A DNA stretch of 64,000 bases, taken from positions 33,109,503 to 33,173,502 of the forward strand of contig OZ018317.1 in NCBI GenBank assembly GCA_963969495.1. The letters run 5' to 3'. The translations under genes were made by a program, and so were the position numbers. This DNA is from Ceratothoa steindachneri. Its lineage: Eukaryota; Arthropoda; Malacostraca; Isopoda; Cymothoidae. Shown here in pieces: positions 31,996-42,908 of the stretch (its first letter is position 1; the number at the start of each line of letters is the position of its first letter). Below the pieces are notes generated by a model, which saw only the letters and a program-made list of their open reading frames with translations, made no database searches and was not told the DNA's origin.

Positions 31996-32520
31996 TCAGG
32001 TTTGAGAGTATAGCCTTTCCTTTAAATGAAAGGTGCACTTCATCCCTTGGGGAGAGATCGTCTCTACCATAGAAGATGCGGTAGAGATCGAAAAAAAAAA
32101 CAACCCCTCCGCCATACATAAATCTGCTAGTCGTTGGTTTACTGATACGTTCTTCGAGTGAGCGATCTTGCCAGGACCTCTTCTCGGAAGCATCCCGACC
32201 ACGATACGTCTGCGGGTTTTCAACCCACAGTAATCCACAGCTCCCACGACCGTCTGGAGGATCTCGCCTGTCGGGCCTACCCTACCTCCTCTGAGGTAGA
32301 AGTCGTTGCCACTTATCATCAGGACAACGACTGAACTCTCAGAAATCTGAGATTTCTCAGCCTCTACTCTTATCTGGTGGTTCCCACGTCCTGGGAGGCA
32401 GCTTACCCTCACACTGGTGCGAAGGCGGGCCGCTAGCATGGGTTGCAGATCTCTATTGAGAATCACCGCCAAGTATGACCCTGGCAAATTTTGTTTCAGA
32501 GGAGAGAGTCTTCCCTTTCG
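31996..32520 (-). pseudogene. CR1 ORF1 SGNH-esterase domain (copy 3)
   Basis: An open frame of 163 codons contains the G block (SCLPGRGNHQIRV), the N block (VVVLMISGNDFYLRGGRVG) and VVGMLPRRGPGK. The nucleophile block GGDSQ is in another frame just upstream (about 32495). The D-x2-H block (RDEVHLSFKGKA) is in a shifted frame near 32035. Together these are the four catalytic blocks of an SGNH hydrolase, a known part of CR1 ORF1. The biochemical role in transposition is thought to be lipid or membrane related. At least two frameshifts. Confidence 0.75.
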
Positions 32521-32639
32521 AAAGTAACTTCTCTGTCTCCTCTTTCTTCTCCATATTTTTCTTCTTTTTCTTCTTCTTCTTTCATTTTTCCTATCTTCCT
32601 CTGGTTTAACTTCTGCTTCAGCTTTCTCTCCTTCTGTTT

Positions 32640-33092
32640 CTATTTTCTCTTCTTCTGTTTGGCCCGTTGAGCCAGTCCCGCATGAGCTGACTCCAGCTCT
32701 GGGACGTTGGAAGGCTGGTGTGGCACTGCCGATGCAGTGCTCGCTTCTTGGGCGAGGGTTTCGTTGGTGGGAGCTCCATCGTGAACCAACTTAACCTTTA
32801 GTCTTGAGGACAACTCGGCAATCCTGTCCTCGAGATGGCGAAGCTGAGGCGCGTGTCCAAACTCTAGGCTCTGCAGCTTCCTCTCCAGTTCTTTAGATTT
32901 TTGCTCAGATGATCTATATAGACACTTGAGGTTTTGCACTTCTCCTTTAAGGCAATAGTCAGTGCAGATAGTTGCCGGGTGACATTTGGAGTAACACCCC
33001 TCCGGGAATTTCACGCACCACTGGTCCTTTTTGCACACTGAACATGTGTATTTAAGAGCAGCATGTCCTTTCCTTCCACTCATACTGAACAC
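32640..33092 (-). pseudogene. CR1 ORF1 N-terminus: zinc finger and coiled coil (copy 3)
   Basis: Starts MFSMSGRKGHAALKYTCSVC. It has paired cysteines (C-x2-C, C-x3-C, TD.C) of a PHD-like zinc finger in the first 50 residues. A coiled coil follows (KSKELERKLQSLEF, LEDRIAELSSRLK), then a Pro/Ala-rich tail. The next 120 bp (32640-32520) encode a Lys/Glu-rich spacer in other frames before the esterase. Copy 4 has the same start at 54919. Confidence 0.75.
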
Positions 33093-33923
33093 TTTATATC
33101 TCTGAATACTTTGCGACCGCTCAATATAAAAGAATGGGGTTTAGTGAGTTTGCTTCGCGTGAGTCGCTCCCGCCTATTCACCGGAGACGTTTCGGATCTT
33201 TCAGAAGGCACGATCCTTTTACTGCTGTTCGTCCGACCGAGTCGTTCAAGCCCAGCGTGCCGTGGCCCCCAACCAAGCAGCACTGACAGTCTCCGAAAGG
33301 GGTTATTGATTTCGCACCAGGTAAACAACGGAACATGCCCCATATTAAGCTCCTACTAGTTCCCTTCAGGGCGGTCAGGATATCAGCGTAGCGTTCAATG
33401 GATATCCCGCCACACCAAGAGACTCGACCCAAGGCGTTGTATTGGCCTGGCAACCAACCTGGAAACAAGGCCCGTCACCTCGGACAGTTGCTACCAGAGG
33501 CACCCCTCAACGGTCACTGGGTATGATTAGTAATTACGCGCTACGAAAGGGGTTAACGGGGCACTTACCCTCATCCCATTCATCACGTCCCAGCGCCTAG
33601 GACCCCTCTAGTCGTAGTCTCTCGCAACCTGTGAGCGCCGATTGGCGTTATTTTTAGAGGTTCCAAAGCCTCTCTTCTGACTCATGAGGTAGCTGTCAAA
33701 TCCTTAAATTTAGATAGATGAAGGATAACGCAGGAAGGATAGTGGCAGGGTTTTGGGTTTTTTTTTAGATTAGTGGAAGGGACAGAAAAAAACAGTAACA
33801 GAATACAGGATCGAAGAGAAGATGGACGCACTTTGTCTAGAACCTCATTCCCGCCCAATTCGGCATGGGTAGCCCTAGCAGGGGTACCATAAAGGTACCT
33901 GCGACGACATAGCTCGAAAAATC

Positions 33924-33925
33924 TC

Positions 33926-33964
<39 letters not shown>

Positions 33965-34016
33965 AAGACAAAAAGAGAGAGAGAGTGTGTGTGTGTGTGT
34001 ATGTGTGTGTGTGTGT
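33924..34016. repeat. compound (GA)n-(GT)n microsatellite
   Basis: GA repeats at 33924-33982 followed by GT repeats to 34016, within the CR1 copy 3 5' region. The corresponding place in copy 4 holds a pure (CT)n tract at 53994-54062. Confidence 0.93.
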
Positions 34017-34746
34017 TTGATGGGAAATTGAGGGAACTCGCAGAACCAATGCGATAAAGAGGGTATAAAAGCTTACCTTGGTCGGAGAACCCGGACGAAA
34101 ACCTTACTTGCGAGGAAGAGTCGTTCACGGTGCCGCACACTTCAGAAGTTTTCCGTCCGGCTGAGTCCCAGAGTTTGGTGAGAGTTTTGAGTGTAGACGG
34201 TTCCTTCTTCTTCAAGCTTAGTAACGGTTCTGCCCAGTGTCCAGCAGTTTAGGGTTGATAGGGTTTTCAGCGAGTTGTTTCTTCCTCCAGCTTGTGATAA
34301 ATAGTGGCTTTTTGGCGCTCCTGCTAGACAATTTTCAAGGAATGGGGAAGGAAGGAGTTTGGGGATAATTTGGGGGAATGAGATGACGAAGGCTGGCGTG
34401 TGAGGACCAAAACATGTAACTCCCTGTGCCCACAATAAACGAATAAACCAGCGAGGTGAGGAGCGGCTCTAGGCGTAGACGTCTCGTCTCGATGCCCAAG
34501 ATGCCCAACTGCCATTTCCCCATTGTATAACCATCAAACGTTGGTCAGTCTTCGATCGCTAAAAGTGGGGCATAGAGAGAGAGGGGCGTCGGATAACCCA
34601 CCCAAGCTATCCTCCTCTGACACGCTCACACAGACATATGTATAAGACAGTGCAATAGGCTTTCAATCTTAATACTTCTTACCCTGTTTCCTCACTGTCC
34701 ATACAACTCTCTCACAACTTTCTCTGATCGGTTCCAAATTTTACAG
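34017..34746. other. unassigned sequence between CR1 and I-type 5' ends
   Basis: About 730 bp absent from the homologous junction at 53990. It has only overlapping short minus frames (97 codons at most). It is either an insertion here or was lost there when the (CT)n tract expanded. Confidence 0.4.
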
Positions 34747-35600
34747 GGTAGACACCTACCAGATTTATCTCACCCAACCATCCCGGATCGGGGCTGAGGA
34801 GGGAGCTCACCCCTGAGCTCCGGTTTGGGGTGGTGGGTTTTTAACAACCTTCTTCACCCTCACCCACACCTTCCTCATATACATTTTCTCTCTCCTTTTA
34901 CAGTCTATCAATTTTACGCCGAGCTTAAGGTGGAGCCCCAAAGGTGATGGACTGCCAGGCCAGTAGACGGGAATGGCCTCAAATGGCGGCAGCTGCCTTT
35001 GCCGGCCACGCGTTCACCTCGCTCTACGTGCGGTGATTAGCTTTTGCGGCCCGTAAAAACATTAGGGTCACCATGCCCAATGATGAGCCTTTTTTTCTAA
35101 AAACTCCCCCTTTACCTTCCCTCTAATATCATCGGAGCCGCCTTCGAGCAGCTCCAGAGGAGAAAAGGAGGCCCTCCTCCCTGGCTTTCGCAGGGGACTT
35201 TTCAAACTTCTTTGACCGGAAGGGGATTCCCCTTCACCCCCTTCTCTGGAATCGCCCTTGGGCGACTTCCTTTTTCGAAGTCAGTTTCCCCCACCTTTAC
35301 TTTCTAAGGAGACTGCAAAGAAAGCAGACAGGCAGCCGATAATTGACCGCTCCCGGTGGGACCGGCTCGAAGGGCTAACCCCCTTAGGGAAGCAAGGGAT
35401 GGCAGGGCCCGTCGGCCCATGCACCCTAATGTCCTGTTTGCGTTCGTGACTAGTTTGAAGGAGGTCAGTGTACCTGTTCCCCTCTCTTCCCCAATGGATG
35501 CCGGTTTGCCGGCCCAAGACGAGAAAAAAGAATCCTCGAACGGGAACCGTCTCGGGGAAGGATCTTGCTCAGTCCGGTCCATCTGGCCTAAGGGCCTTCT
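34747..35600 (+). repeat. 5' end of I-type LINE, second copy
   Basis: This stretch is an inverted copy of 53100-53990, the 5' region of the I-type LINE. Shared landmarks are CCGGATCGGGGCTGAGG, GAGCTCACCCCTGAGCTC, CCAGGCCAGT, CGTGTTCACCTCGC-like sequence and AAGTGATCGACC-like sequence. It contains the untranslated leader and the start of ORF1. It breaks at about 35600, where hAT sequence begins. The palindromic GGGAGCTCACCCCTGAGCTCC lies near 34800. Confidence 0.7.
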
Positions 35601-35640
35601 GGCGGAGGAGCCAAGCGAGTTAAGTCTACGAGGCTGACAT

Positions 35641-36000
35641 CGAGGTCTTGAGCCTCGTCAAAGCTGAAGCAGAGTGCTGGTTTTCGTCAATCATCAAGTT
35701 TGAGTCCGTTGGAGATGCTCTTGCCCACGCCCAGACCCGAATGTATCCGAACCTGGCCAGGATCCTCCAAGTTTTACTTACTCTCCCAGTCTCGAACGAG
35801 GGAGGTCGACCGTTCATTTTCGGGCTTCAAGCGACTGAAAACGTACTTAAGGAATAATGCCATGGGTCAAGAACGCCTCGACCGCCTGGCACTGATCGTT
35901 GTTCATAACGAAATTAATGTTAGAATAGACAGCATAATCAATGTATTTGCCGAAAAGAACAGGAGGTTGATGTTCATGTGGCAAACCGTGACCAATGTTG
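35641..36000 (+). pseudogene. hAT-family transposase C-terminus
   Basis: Frame 35648-35857 gives MYPNLARILQVLLTLPVS. The adjacent frame 35700-36074 then gives DRSFSGFKRLKTYLRNNAMG, QERLDRLALIVVHNEI and FAEKNRRL. This is the hATC dimerisation region (LA..LL..PVS...ERSFS.LK.IKTYLRN.M.QERL..LALL.IH.EI), shared by hAT transposases and ZMYM1-like proteins. A frameshift lies at about 35805. The catalytic RNase H-like core is absent; the fragment follows I-type sequence directly. Confidence 0.8.
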
Positions 36001-36102
36001 TGTTAGATGCTGTTATAACCCTTTCTGACACGTTTATGATTATATTTCTTTTTCAAGCCATACTTGTATTATGATATTCAGAAAGAGTTATGTAATAATA
36101 GA

Positions 36103-36103
<1 letters not shown>

Positions 36104-36155
<52 letters not shown>
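36104..36155. repeat. (TA)n microsatellite
   Basis: About 26 TA units just after the hAT remnant. Confidence 0.97.
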
Positions 36156-36158
<3 letters not shown>

Positions 36159-37395
36159 TTTTTTAACCGTTGCGATCGAATGTACCTTATATGATACATG
36201 TCTAAAATGCGGGTAAATCTCAAAAGTAATTATTAAATTCATTATTATTTATACCTTAGATGACCACCAAAAACTACCGTTCATAATTTTCTGATGTGAG
36301 GATCAGAGAGAGTTAGTGCTCATTCCTGTGTGAGATAATGTTATTAATCATCAATGTTGCCTAAGATAACCATTATTAATCATCAATGCCCTATCGGATG
36401 ACCTCCGATAGGCCCTTGTGTCTTTTCTCATCCATTGAATTATGTGAGGTTATGTTATGTTAATGACCTTGATTTGGCCTACTTGTAGACCGAAATTTAT
36501 AAAATAGTGTCCGGCAACTCTTTGGAGGAATGAGTCTAGTGGAAATACATTGCGCTCATCATAATTATTTAAATAAAAAGTACCAAAGTCATTTGTTAGG
36601 TCGCCGAATAGGAATCATTTGCACCAGCTGATATATGATGTGACACTTGGTTAGGAATTTCGGCTAACTTGTATGTCTTGACGACATACATTAACCCTTT
36701 TTGAAAGACTAAAGAAATTAATAACAAAACAAGGCAACTCAACTATCTAACCATGTTTAGATTAGTTCACAAAACTTTCCTTCTTTTCTTAGTCACCAAT
36801 TTATAATATGTGTTGTGTTTTTATTTATATTTTCTTTCTATTCCGATTGTTTTAAATACTATTCGATGTTGTTTAACGATTTAGAATCATTTAGTCACTA
36901 TGATCACTCAAATGTAATATTATAATCGTCTGTGCTTGCGGCCTTGGAGTTAAGTGAATCGTTGCATTCAATGCCAGCGACCCTCGCATGATTTTCTGTC
37001 ATCTCAAGAATCAATCTAACACCGACCGTGCTTCCAATAACATTTCTGTAGATTGTGTTCGTGCTCGTTTACTAATTGCACTTCCCTTTTGAATCGTCAA
37101 CTCTAACATCATGATTTCCAATTGATATTCGTTATGAAAACTTGTTTGTGTTGATTTTTGCAGCAGAGGAAGGTAGGAGTGAATGTTGTAATACAGCCAA
37201 TAGTCTAAAACCATGGCCTATTGGAATGGGCCATGACGATATTCGAGAGATCCATGTCAGTCTAGTTGTATATTACTTAACTATTTATAACATAAAAAAG
37301 GGATGAAAAAAGCCACCAGGGTGTATCAAACTCATGCCTCGCCTGTCTGCCATCCCGTTGATGTAAACATCGGAGTACAAACACACCGCTAAAGG
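36156..37395. other. no gene recognised
   Basis: AT-rich region. A short direct repeat (TTATTAATCATCAATG at about 36350 and 36375) is the only structure noticed. A 67-codon minus frame at 37214-37011 is unassigned. Confidence 0.4.
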
Positions 37396-38125
37396 TTCGG
37401 ATAACACTTCAGTTTCGGGGCGCACGGTAGGTGGTGCTGTTTATAGGCTACAATATATGTCTTATGATGCCAGACGGTAGCGTCAGATGTGAACAATTAC
37501 GGCGTTATATTTTTTTTTGTATACGAGTTTATAGTTAGCGGACCCCCCAAATTGATTGAAACTCAGGATCATCGCAGGGTGGTCTCCTCGAGCAGTCCCC
37601 TTGAAATTACTGTTTTTTTCCCCAACAGCTTTCTACTGGCAGAAAAACCTAACCTAATGACAAACAATACCCACTTTTATAGGTTTCTTGATTAGTTTAT
37701 GCGCCTCTAAATAATCTAAAAGTTTTTCGCGGTCATGCAAAATAAACCCGAATTCGAATAACGAACAAGCACAACTAGAGCACGAAAAAGCCATAACGAA
37801 ACAGAAACAAATGCTAAGCGGGTTCTATTTATAGCTACAACGTTGCCAGTAAGAAGCTGTTATCGTTCACTCCGAAACAAAAAATACGAAAACAATAAAA
37901 GACATTAAGAAACCTTACCTAACTTAGAAAAAAAAACTATAAACGAGCAGAGGCGCAGATATTTAGTAAATAATACAGACTAAAAGTTACAAATCCTCAA
38001 AACAAGAAAAAAAATATAACGCCGTAATTGGTCACATCTAAAACTACCGTCTGACGTCATAAGAGATATATTGTAGCCTACTAACAGCGCCACCTACCGT
38101 GCGCCCCAAATCTGAAGTATTACCA
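37396..38125. mobile_element. foldback element with ~120-bp inverted arms
   Basis: 37396-37517 and 38006-38125 are imperfect reverse complements. The best-matched core is GGGGCGCACGGTAGGTGG and then TAGGCTACAATATAT...GGCGTTATATTTTTTTT. Weaker inverted similarity continues inward (for example ATGCGCCTCT near 37700 and AGAGGCGCAG near 37950). There is no transposase. This is the shape of a nonautonomous DNA transposon; no target duplication could be fixed. Confidence 0.75.
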
Positions 38126-38569
38126 AGGTTCGAATCATACTGTATGTGCTCGTTGATACATCATTCAGCACTAGGAGTAGCAAATGAGATTCCAAGACAT
38201 TTATTTTCCCCAATTTCATTCAGTCGTACTATAAGAAACGAATCGCTGTGGACGATTCACGACATTGTCTTTAATCAAAAATTCCGGGTACTTTTTCAAT
38301 CTCCCCAAATCACAGAACTTGTAAAAAACACTCGACACGGCTTCCCGCCCCACCTACTCCTTATTGATCTCCCCACAATGTCTAATGTGATCTTTAGATG
38401 GGAGGACATATGGGTGACAACCGAAGAAGATTATGAACAATATGTTTATTCCCTAAAATATGAAAGTATAAATCACTCATTGTGGCATTCATTAACAAGA
38501 GAATACTTTAATAAATACTATAAAAATAATTATTCTAGAAAATCGGTCATTACTTTCGTTCCAACCTGA
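38099..38569 (+). CDS. hypothetical ORF, 156 codons
   Basis: Open from the ATG at 38099 to 38569, with an ordinary amino-acid mix (FRWEDIWVTTEEDYEQYVYS near residue 100; an Asn/Lys-rich end). Its first 9 codons lie in the right arm of the foldback element. I do not recognise it. The length and lack of simple repeats make it worth keeping, but no promoter, splice signal or homology supports expression. Confidence 0.25.
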   Translation: MRPKSEVLPRFESYCMCSLIHHSALGVANEIPRHLFSPISFSRTIRNESLWTIHDIVFNQKFRVLFQSPQITELVKNTRHGFPPHLLLIDLPTMSNVIFRWEDIWVTTEEDYEQYVYSLKYESINHSLWHSLTREYFNKYYKNNYSRKSVITFVPT

Positions 38570-39044
38570 TATTTGCAATTTCTTGCATTTGAGTTCTTCT
38601 AAAGCCAGAAAATATGTTTTCATTTTCCCAATGAATACAAAAAGATTTTTAAAAAATTACAAATACCAAGCCCTTTAAATTCTCCATATTAACTGTAGGT
38701 GACGCTCTCTCTAGAAGAATGTGGGTGGTAAAATAAGGAGCCCAAATTCTCATGCTTGGATGCTTTGTCTGATGTTTCTAAGGAAGGACTGCGTGGTGCT
38801 TTGGTGCACGGTGAATACTGACCTGGAATGCCGCTTCTTATAAGGGATTCTATGGTAGTAGAAAGTCGGGTGACCCTGTGTGGTAAGAGCGAGTCGACGT
38901 AGTGCTTGACCATCATTGATGAAGAAGACCTTGTACGATGCTGGAGAGCAAAGGGAGCTGCATGGCTTTTAGCTTCATTCAAAGTAAAGGATTTGCTCAG
39001 ATTGTCGCTCATGATCTAAAGTTTACAAGGGCCTTATCAAAGAC
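38570..39044. other. no gene recognised
   Basis: Contains a 107-codon minus frame (39012-38689) with no family match. It might be a decayed host exon or chance. Confidence 0.35.
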
Positions 39045-39143
39045 TTACATTGGAGGAGCTAGGGCTCATTTCAAAAGGGGATTACTAATAGAGCTAGGGC
39101 TCGTCTCAAAAAGGGTTAATTAATAGAATGTTTCATAGGAGGA
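39045..39143. repeat. 48-bp minisatellite, left part
   Basis: Two units of GGAGCTAGGGCTCATNTCAAAA...TTACTAATAGAATGTTTC, the same unit as the larger array at 43785-44095. It ends at the base before LTR D2 starts. Confidence 0.85.
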
Positions 39144-40746
39144 TGTAGCAGAATGCCCCTTTTTATCACTCCACACCTGACACCACTTTTGTCGTGGTAT
39201 TCTTTGTGGTCGTGATATACTTCTTTGATGAAGTAGGCTTTGTTCTAAGAGTGCTAATTTTGTTGTTTTTAAAGAAGAGCCGCTTCAACACGTAAGGATA
39301 AGAAGGAAACACACAGGAATTCCCCAAATAAACTTATATTTTAAATTTAACAATTTACTACACAAAAACTAAACATGAACCACAGAAATACTCCGAATAT
39401 TAAAATACACAATAATTAATTCAATTAACTTGACCCTCTAAAATTGGCTAAATTCGATACGCACTTCAATATACAAGAATTAGGCTAATTGTCTCTACTG
39501 GAGTTTAAATACTTTGGTTGCTCTGAGGGCTGGTTTGAGTCTGACCTTAAACTCAATGAGCCCCAGACACCACAGGAATCTGGTAGGTCCTTTGACGCGT
39601 GCTTCGACCAGATTGTTGGAGGTGGTCGAGATCACAAGGTAGCAGATGGGGGTCCACACGGTATTCAAGGAGGGTCTTCAAGGAGGAGAACAATCACGGT
39701 GCTTTAGGCGGCACCAATGTATATCTCTCTGGCGAGAGTAAGTCGAACTTGGTTCTTAAACCAAGTTAACTTAGAGTTCGGTGTGACCACCGGGTAACGG
39801 GCTCGAGGGGAAGCTTTTCTCCTTCGTTACGTAATTCCTCATGGGCGAGGACTGTACTTGGGGAGGGACTTCTTCAAGGGCGAGGATCGAGGAGGGGGGG
39901 GGTCTCTAAAGAGAATAAGTTAACTTAAAGGTCAGTTTGGTAACCAGGAACTAGCTCGAGGATGAGCTTCTTCTTAGTTCCAGTCTTCCTCAAGGGCGAG
40001 GATAACGGAGGCGGGTTTCTCTGACGAGAATAAGTTGAACTTGGTTTCTCAACCAAGTTAACTTATGAGTTTGGTGTGGCCCTTTTCCTCTTCTTTTCGT
40101 AATTCCTCAGGGGAGAGGAATTTCCCTGGCTTTTACGATGCACCAGGATAGGAGGAGTCTCTCTGACGAGAGTAAGTTGAACTTGAACAAGTTAACTTAA
40201 CGTTGGGTTTGACAACCTGGGACTAGCTGAGCATGAGCTGCTTCTTAGCACCCTAGGTAGCCCTGCCCCTCTTGCAGGGGACTTCGTAGTCTGGCGACTC
40301 AAGTATTCTACCTGTCCAGTCTCGGTAGCCCGGCTTTTATCCGGCGACTTCGTAGCCTGGAGACTGACGTATTCTACCACATTTTTCCCAAGTCTTTGTT
40401 ATTTATATCTCGTCACCCCACTGGGGTAGGGGTAGGAGGGGGGGGGGCTTGTGGACGGGCCCAGGAGGGTTCTTATTCCAACGGTTTTTCTCACCAAGTC
40501 TTACCTCGGCTCCCGTTGGACTTTGAGCTTGAAAGAAACGCGTCTCCAATTACTTATTTGAGGTGAAATTGAATATACTCTCGTAGTGGAGATCTTGCAG
40601 ATTACAACTTTTCGGCTTTTCATAGCGACGAGTGGCGAGGCGCTATGGTAACGAGTTTGACCCCACGGTGCCGGGGCCGGTTGTCTTTGCGGTTACCGTC
40701 CCGTGTCTATACTGACAGAGAACGGGCGAGTGACCATTCCCCTACA
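39144..40746 (-). repeat. LTR D2 (3' LTR of element E)
   Basis: This 1603-bp LTR reads TGTAGGGGAATGG at its coding-sense start and ...GGGGCATTCTGCTACA at its end. The short terminal inversions TGTAG/CTACA are intact. It has about one copy of the 66-bp VNTR (40317-40380), against three in D1 and four in D4. Confidence 0.85.
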
Positions 40747-40757
40747 CACCTCCCTTC
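40747..40757 (-). other. polypurine tract of element E
   Basis: Coding sense GAAGGGAGGTG directly before the 3' LTR start TGTAGG. The 350 bp from here to 41110 is non-coding element sequence. Confidence 0.6.
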
Positions 40758-41128
40758 GAAGAACTTAATTGGGGAGGGGGACTCCCTGGAACTCAAAACA
40801 ACTAACTCAACCTAGTCGAGTTCAGCAAAGTTGTATATCTTTGAGCCCTCTCTTACTTTAAGTTTATTTAAACTTGAGCACACACGCGCGCGCGTACACA
40901 GGCATTGGGTCGAACTAGACCTCACGAGCCCACTGGGAGGTATGTTACACAACCAACTTAACATACTCGCAATACAATTTAACATTGAAATAACAAAAAC
41001 CTAATTCATCGATTACACGAAACAAAACAAAAACAAGCTACTTCCTTACATTTCTAAGCCTTTAAGAACTTAAATCTTACCGATAACTACTAACACGAAA
41101 AATAAATGAAAACATGGTTTCACGCTTA

Positions 41129-41524
41129 TTAGGTACTGACATAACCCTCAATGATATTTCGTCTCAGCTTATAGAGCGGCTGTACTTTATCGGCTCCTTT
41201 GATGTAGCTAATATTAAAATGGTGTTCTGTGACCATTACCTTACCTCGCCTGAGTCGGCCGTTCGGGTTATTGAGTCTACCCAAGTATGTTACTAAATAG
41301 TAGTGGTATTTCAACCTACTCGAATTACCCTTCTCATGGTACTTGACTAACTTTAAACTGAACCTTATGCCTAGAGCGGCCTGGTGCAGTGGGGCATAAT
41401 TGATGGGAGCGTGAGTTCCATAATCCTTCTTTATCAAGGTACAGTGTAAGATCAAATCTGAGTTCGATCTCCGGGGTTCGAATTTTTTTTTCCTTGCGGG
41501 GTCGTTAATGGGCGTGGAGCTCAC
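41129..41524 (-). pseudogene. gypsy RT start fused to RNase H end, element E
   Basis: An open frame of 131 codons. The first part, LHCTLIKKDYGTHAPINYAP, fits the start of a gypsy RT domain (the I.T....P....P.R..P block). After about 25 residues it changes to YLGRLNNPNGRLRRGKVMV and then FNISYIKGADKV, the end of RNase H (L..L..P.GRL.RW...L.E..F.I.Y.KG..N.VAD). The entire catalytic palm and most of RNase H are missing: an internal deletion of about 350 codons that left the frame open. Confidence 0.6.
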
Positions 41525-41538
41525 TACGACTTGGAGCT

Positions 41539-42021
41539 TTAATGGTAACTCCCTGGACGTTCCGTTCGGGGTAGGGGATACTCATCCGCGTCTACCATCT
41601 GACTAGTTTTACCTGTATGTATCGGATTAAAAGTTCTTTCCTCCTTCCTTGTTAACCCATTTGACTCGAGTCTCTTCGTAGGTAATTCCTCAGGTACACC
41701 TGCTTGTACCTCTTCCCTAATTACTACTTCGTACATCGTTACCCCATTTGACTGGGTTCTCCTCGTAGGTTCTTCCTTAGGTACTCCTGCTGGTACCTCA
41801 TCCCTACCTTCTACTTCCATCATTACCCCATTTGGCTGGGTTTTCCTCGTAGGTTCTTCCTTAGGTACTCCTGCTGGTACCTCATCCCTACTTTGTACTT
41901 CTTCCATCGTTACCCCATTTGGCTGGGTTTCCATCGATGGTCCTTTCTTAGGTCCAGGCCGAGCTAAAACTTCGTCGACCTCTATCTGATTCTCGATAGG
42001 TGCTCTTTCGAGTGCGAGCAA
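41539..42021 (-). CDS. gag-region ORF with four ~29-residue repeats, element E
   Basis: An open frame of 160 codons built largely from a repeated acidic unit (RDEVPAGVPKEEPTRKTQPN). The DNA period is 84-87 bp, with units anchored near 41681, 41768, 41852 and 41939. It lies where gag capsid and protease should be, between the coiled-coil head and the RT remnant. Repeat expansion inside a gag-like spacer is the simplest reading. No enzyme motif is seen. Open but probably not functional as a normal Gag. Confidence 0.45.
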   Translation of the reverse strand: MLALERAPIENQIEVDEVLARPGPKKGPSMETQPNGVTMEEVQSRDEVPAGVPKEEPTRKTQPNGVMMEVEGRDEVPAGVPKEEPTRRTQSNGVTMYEVVIREEVQAGVPEELPTKRLESNGLTRKEERTFNPIHTGKTSQMVDADEYPLPRTERPGSYH

Positions 42022-42605
42022 TCTTTCTTTTTTTTCTCTCTCTTCTTTTTCAGCTTGAGTAAATTCTTTCCCCCTCTGTATTTTTCTTTCATCTACTTCT
42101 TTTTTATCTTTATTCTTCTCTCTTTTGACTCTTTTCCCTCTTCATTCTCCTTTCCTCGGCTTCTATTTCCTCTTTCGCTATTTCGCTTTCCCTTCGGGTT
42201 CTTCTTTCTTTATCTTCCAGCTTTATCTTTATTCTTCTTTCTTCATCTTCCCTTTCTATCCATATTCTGAATTCTTTTGCTTCTCTTTTCAACTGTCTTA
42301 TTCTTTCGTTTGTTTTAATCCGCTCGGGAATCTTCTTTCCTCTATTTCTATTTTCCGCTGTATTCGGTCTTCTTCTCTTTTGTGGTCCATCCGTATTTCC
42401 ATTGTTTCGCATTCTCTTTTTCCCTCTCTTCTTATATTTTCCATTTCTCAATCAAACTTTATTATTTCTTGTTCTTCTTCTCTATCCATATCTCTTCTTC
42501 TTCTTCTCTTAATATTCTCAGTTCTGCCATGACGTAGTCATGCATCTCTTTGCCTTCAAGTCCCAGACTTTGGGCTTGTTGGTAAAATCTTTCGACCGGA
42601 TCCAT
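42022..42605 (-). pseudogene. gag N-terminus, basic/acidic coiled coil, element E
   Basis: From the ATG at 42605 the frame reads MDPVERFYQQAQSLGLEGKE, then MHDYVMAELRILREEEEE. This is the helical head seen in this gypsy gag type and matching in layout the start of gag in element A. Frame 42451-42110 continues as an Arg/Lys/Glu-rich helix (RIKIKLEDKERRTRR, EIEAEERRMKRE). At least one frameshift lies between about 42450 and 42520. Gag heads of this kind are thought to drive particle assembly. Confidence 0.6.
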
Positions 42606-42889
42606 TTTGGGTTTGTCCGTTGATTTGTCTTTGCTGTGCTCTCAGGTACTTATGCCGCCACTCACCAGGTAGCGCGCAGCCTAACTTACCTTTAATCCCA
42701 CTACTATGCTGATTGCAATACCACTCCCAACAACAAATTTACCACTTGGCCTAAGAATTACCTTCAGATTGTTTCCACCCCTAACTTTACCAATTTTCCT
42801 CTCGTCAATTATTCTCTTATTCCTGGTATTCCTTTACGTGTTGGCTCTCCCTTAATTAGACGCTGCTGGGTTCTTTCTAATATAAAACC
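42606..42889 (-). other. 5' leader of element E
   Basis: Untranslated region between the primer binding site and gag. No ORF; pyrimidine-rich on the plus strand. Confidence 0.4.
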
Positions 42890-42904
42890 CCACACCTGAC
42901 ACCA
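42890..42904 (-). other. primer binding site of element E
   Basis: Coding sense TGGTGTCAGGTGTGG lies four bases (AAAG) inside the right LTR end. TGG pairs with the CCA end of a tRNA. TGGTGTCAG is a start I associate with primer sites of other animal Ty3/gypsy elements. A second copy of the same string lies inside the LTR at 42936-42950. Confidence 0.65.
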
Positions 42905-42908
42905 CTTT

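Larger units (their letters stand above)
29463..33985 (-). mobile_element. CR1-type LINE copy 3, 5' UTR to 3' tail
   Basis: A nearly complete CR1 with 5' UTR (33985-33093), ORF1 (33092-31996), a partial endonuclease and an RT ending at 29604. It is the same family as the plus-strand copy 4 at 54063-58520; the two are colinear and very similar. The 3' tail includes TTACTCCTTG repeats and a (CT)n/(GA)n tract. Confidence 0.85.

Noticed and set aside
34142..34523. Three overlapping minus ORFs of 62-97 codons
   Set aside because: No motif, mutually overlapping frames, and the region is absent from the homologous junction at 54 kb.
38689..39012. 107-codon minus ORF as a possible receptor C-terminus
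   Set aside because: A weak resemblance to arthropod ionotropic receptor tails rested on a few residues, with no upstream domain.
39144..40746. Target duplication for element E
   Set aside because: The left flank GAGGA has no partner because the right LTR is truncated; the apparent GGAGGA/CCTCCC match is an inverted coincidence at the polypurine tract.
42110..42532. Plus-strand Phe/Ser-rich ORFs of 71-135 codons
   Set aside because: Pyrimidine-rich antisense of the Glu/Lys/Arg-rich gag coiled coil; likewise the plus ORFs at 3531-3834.
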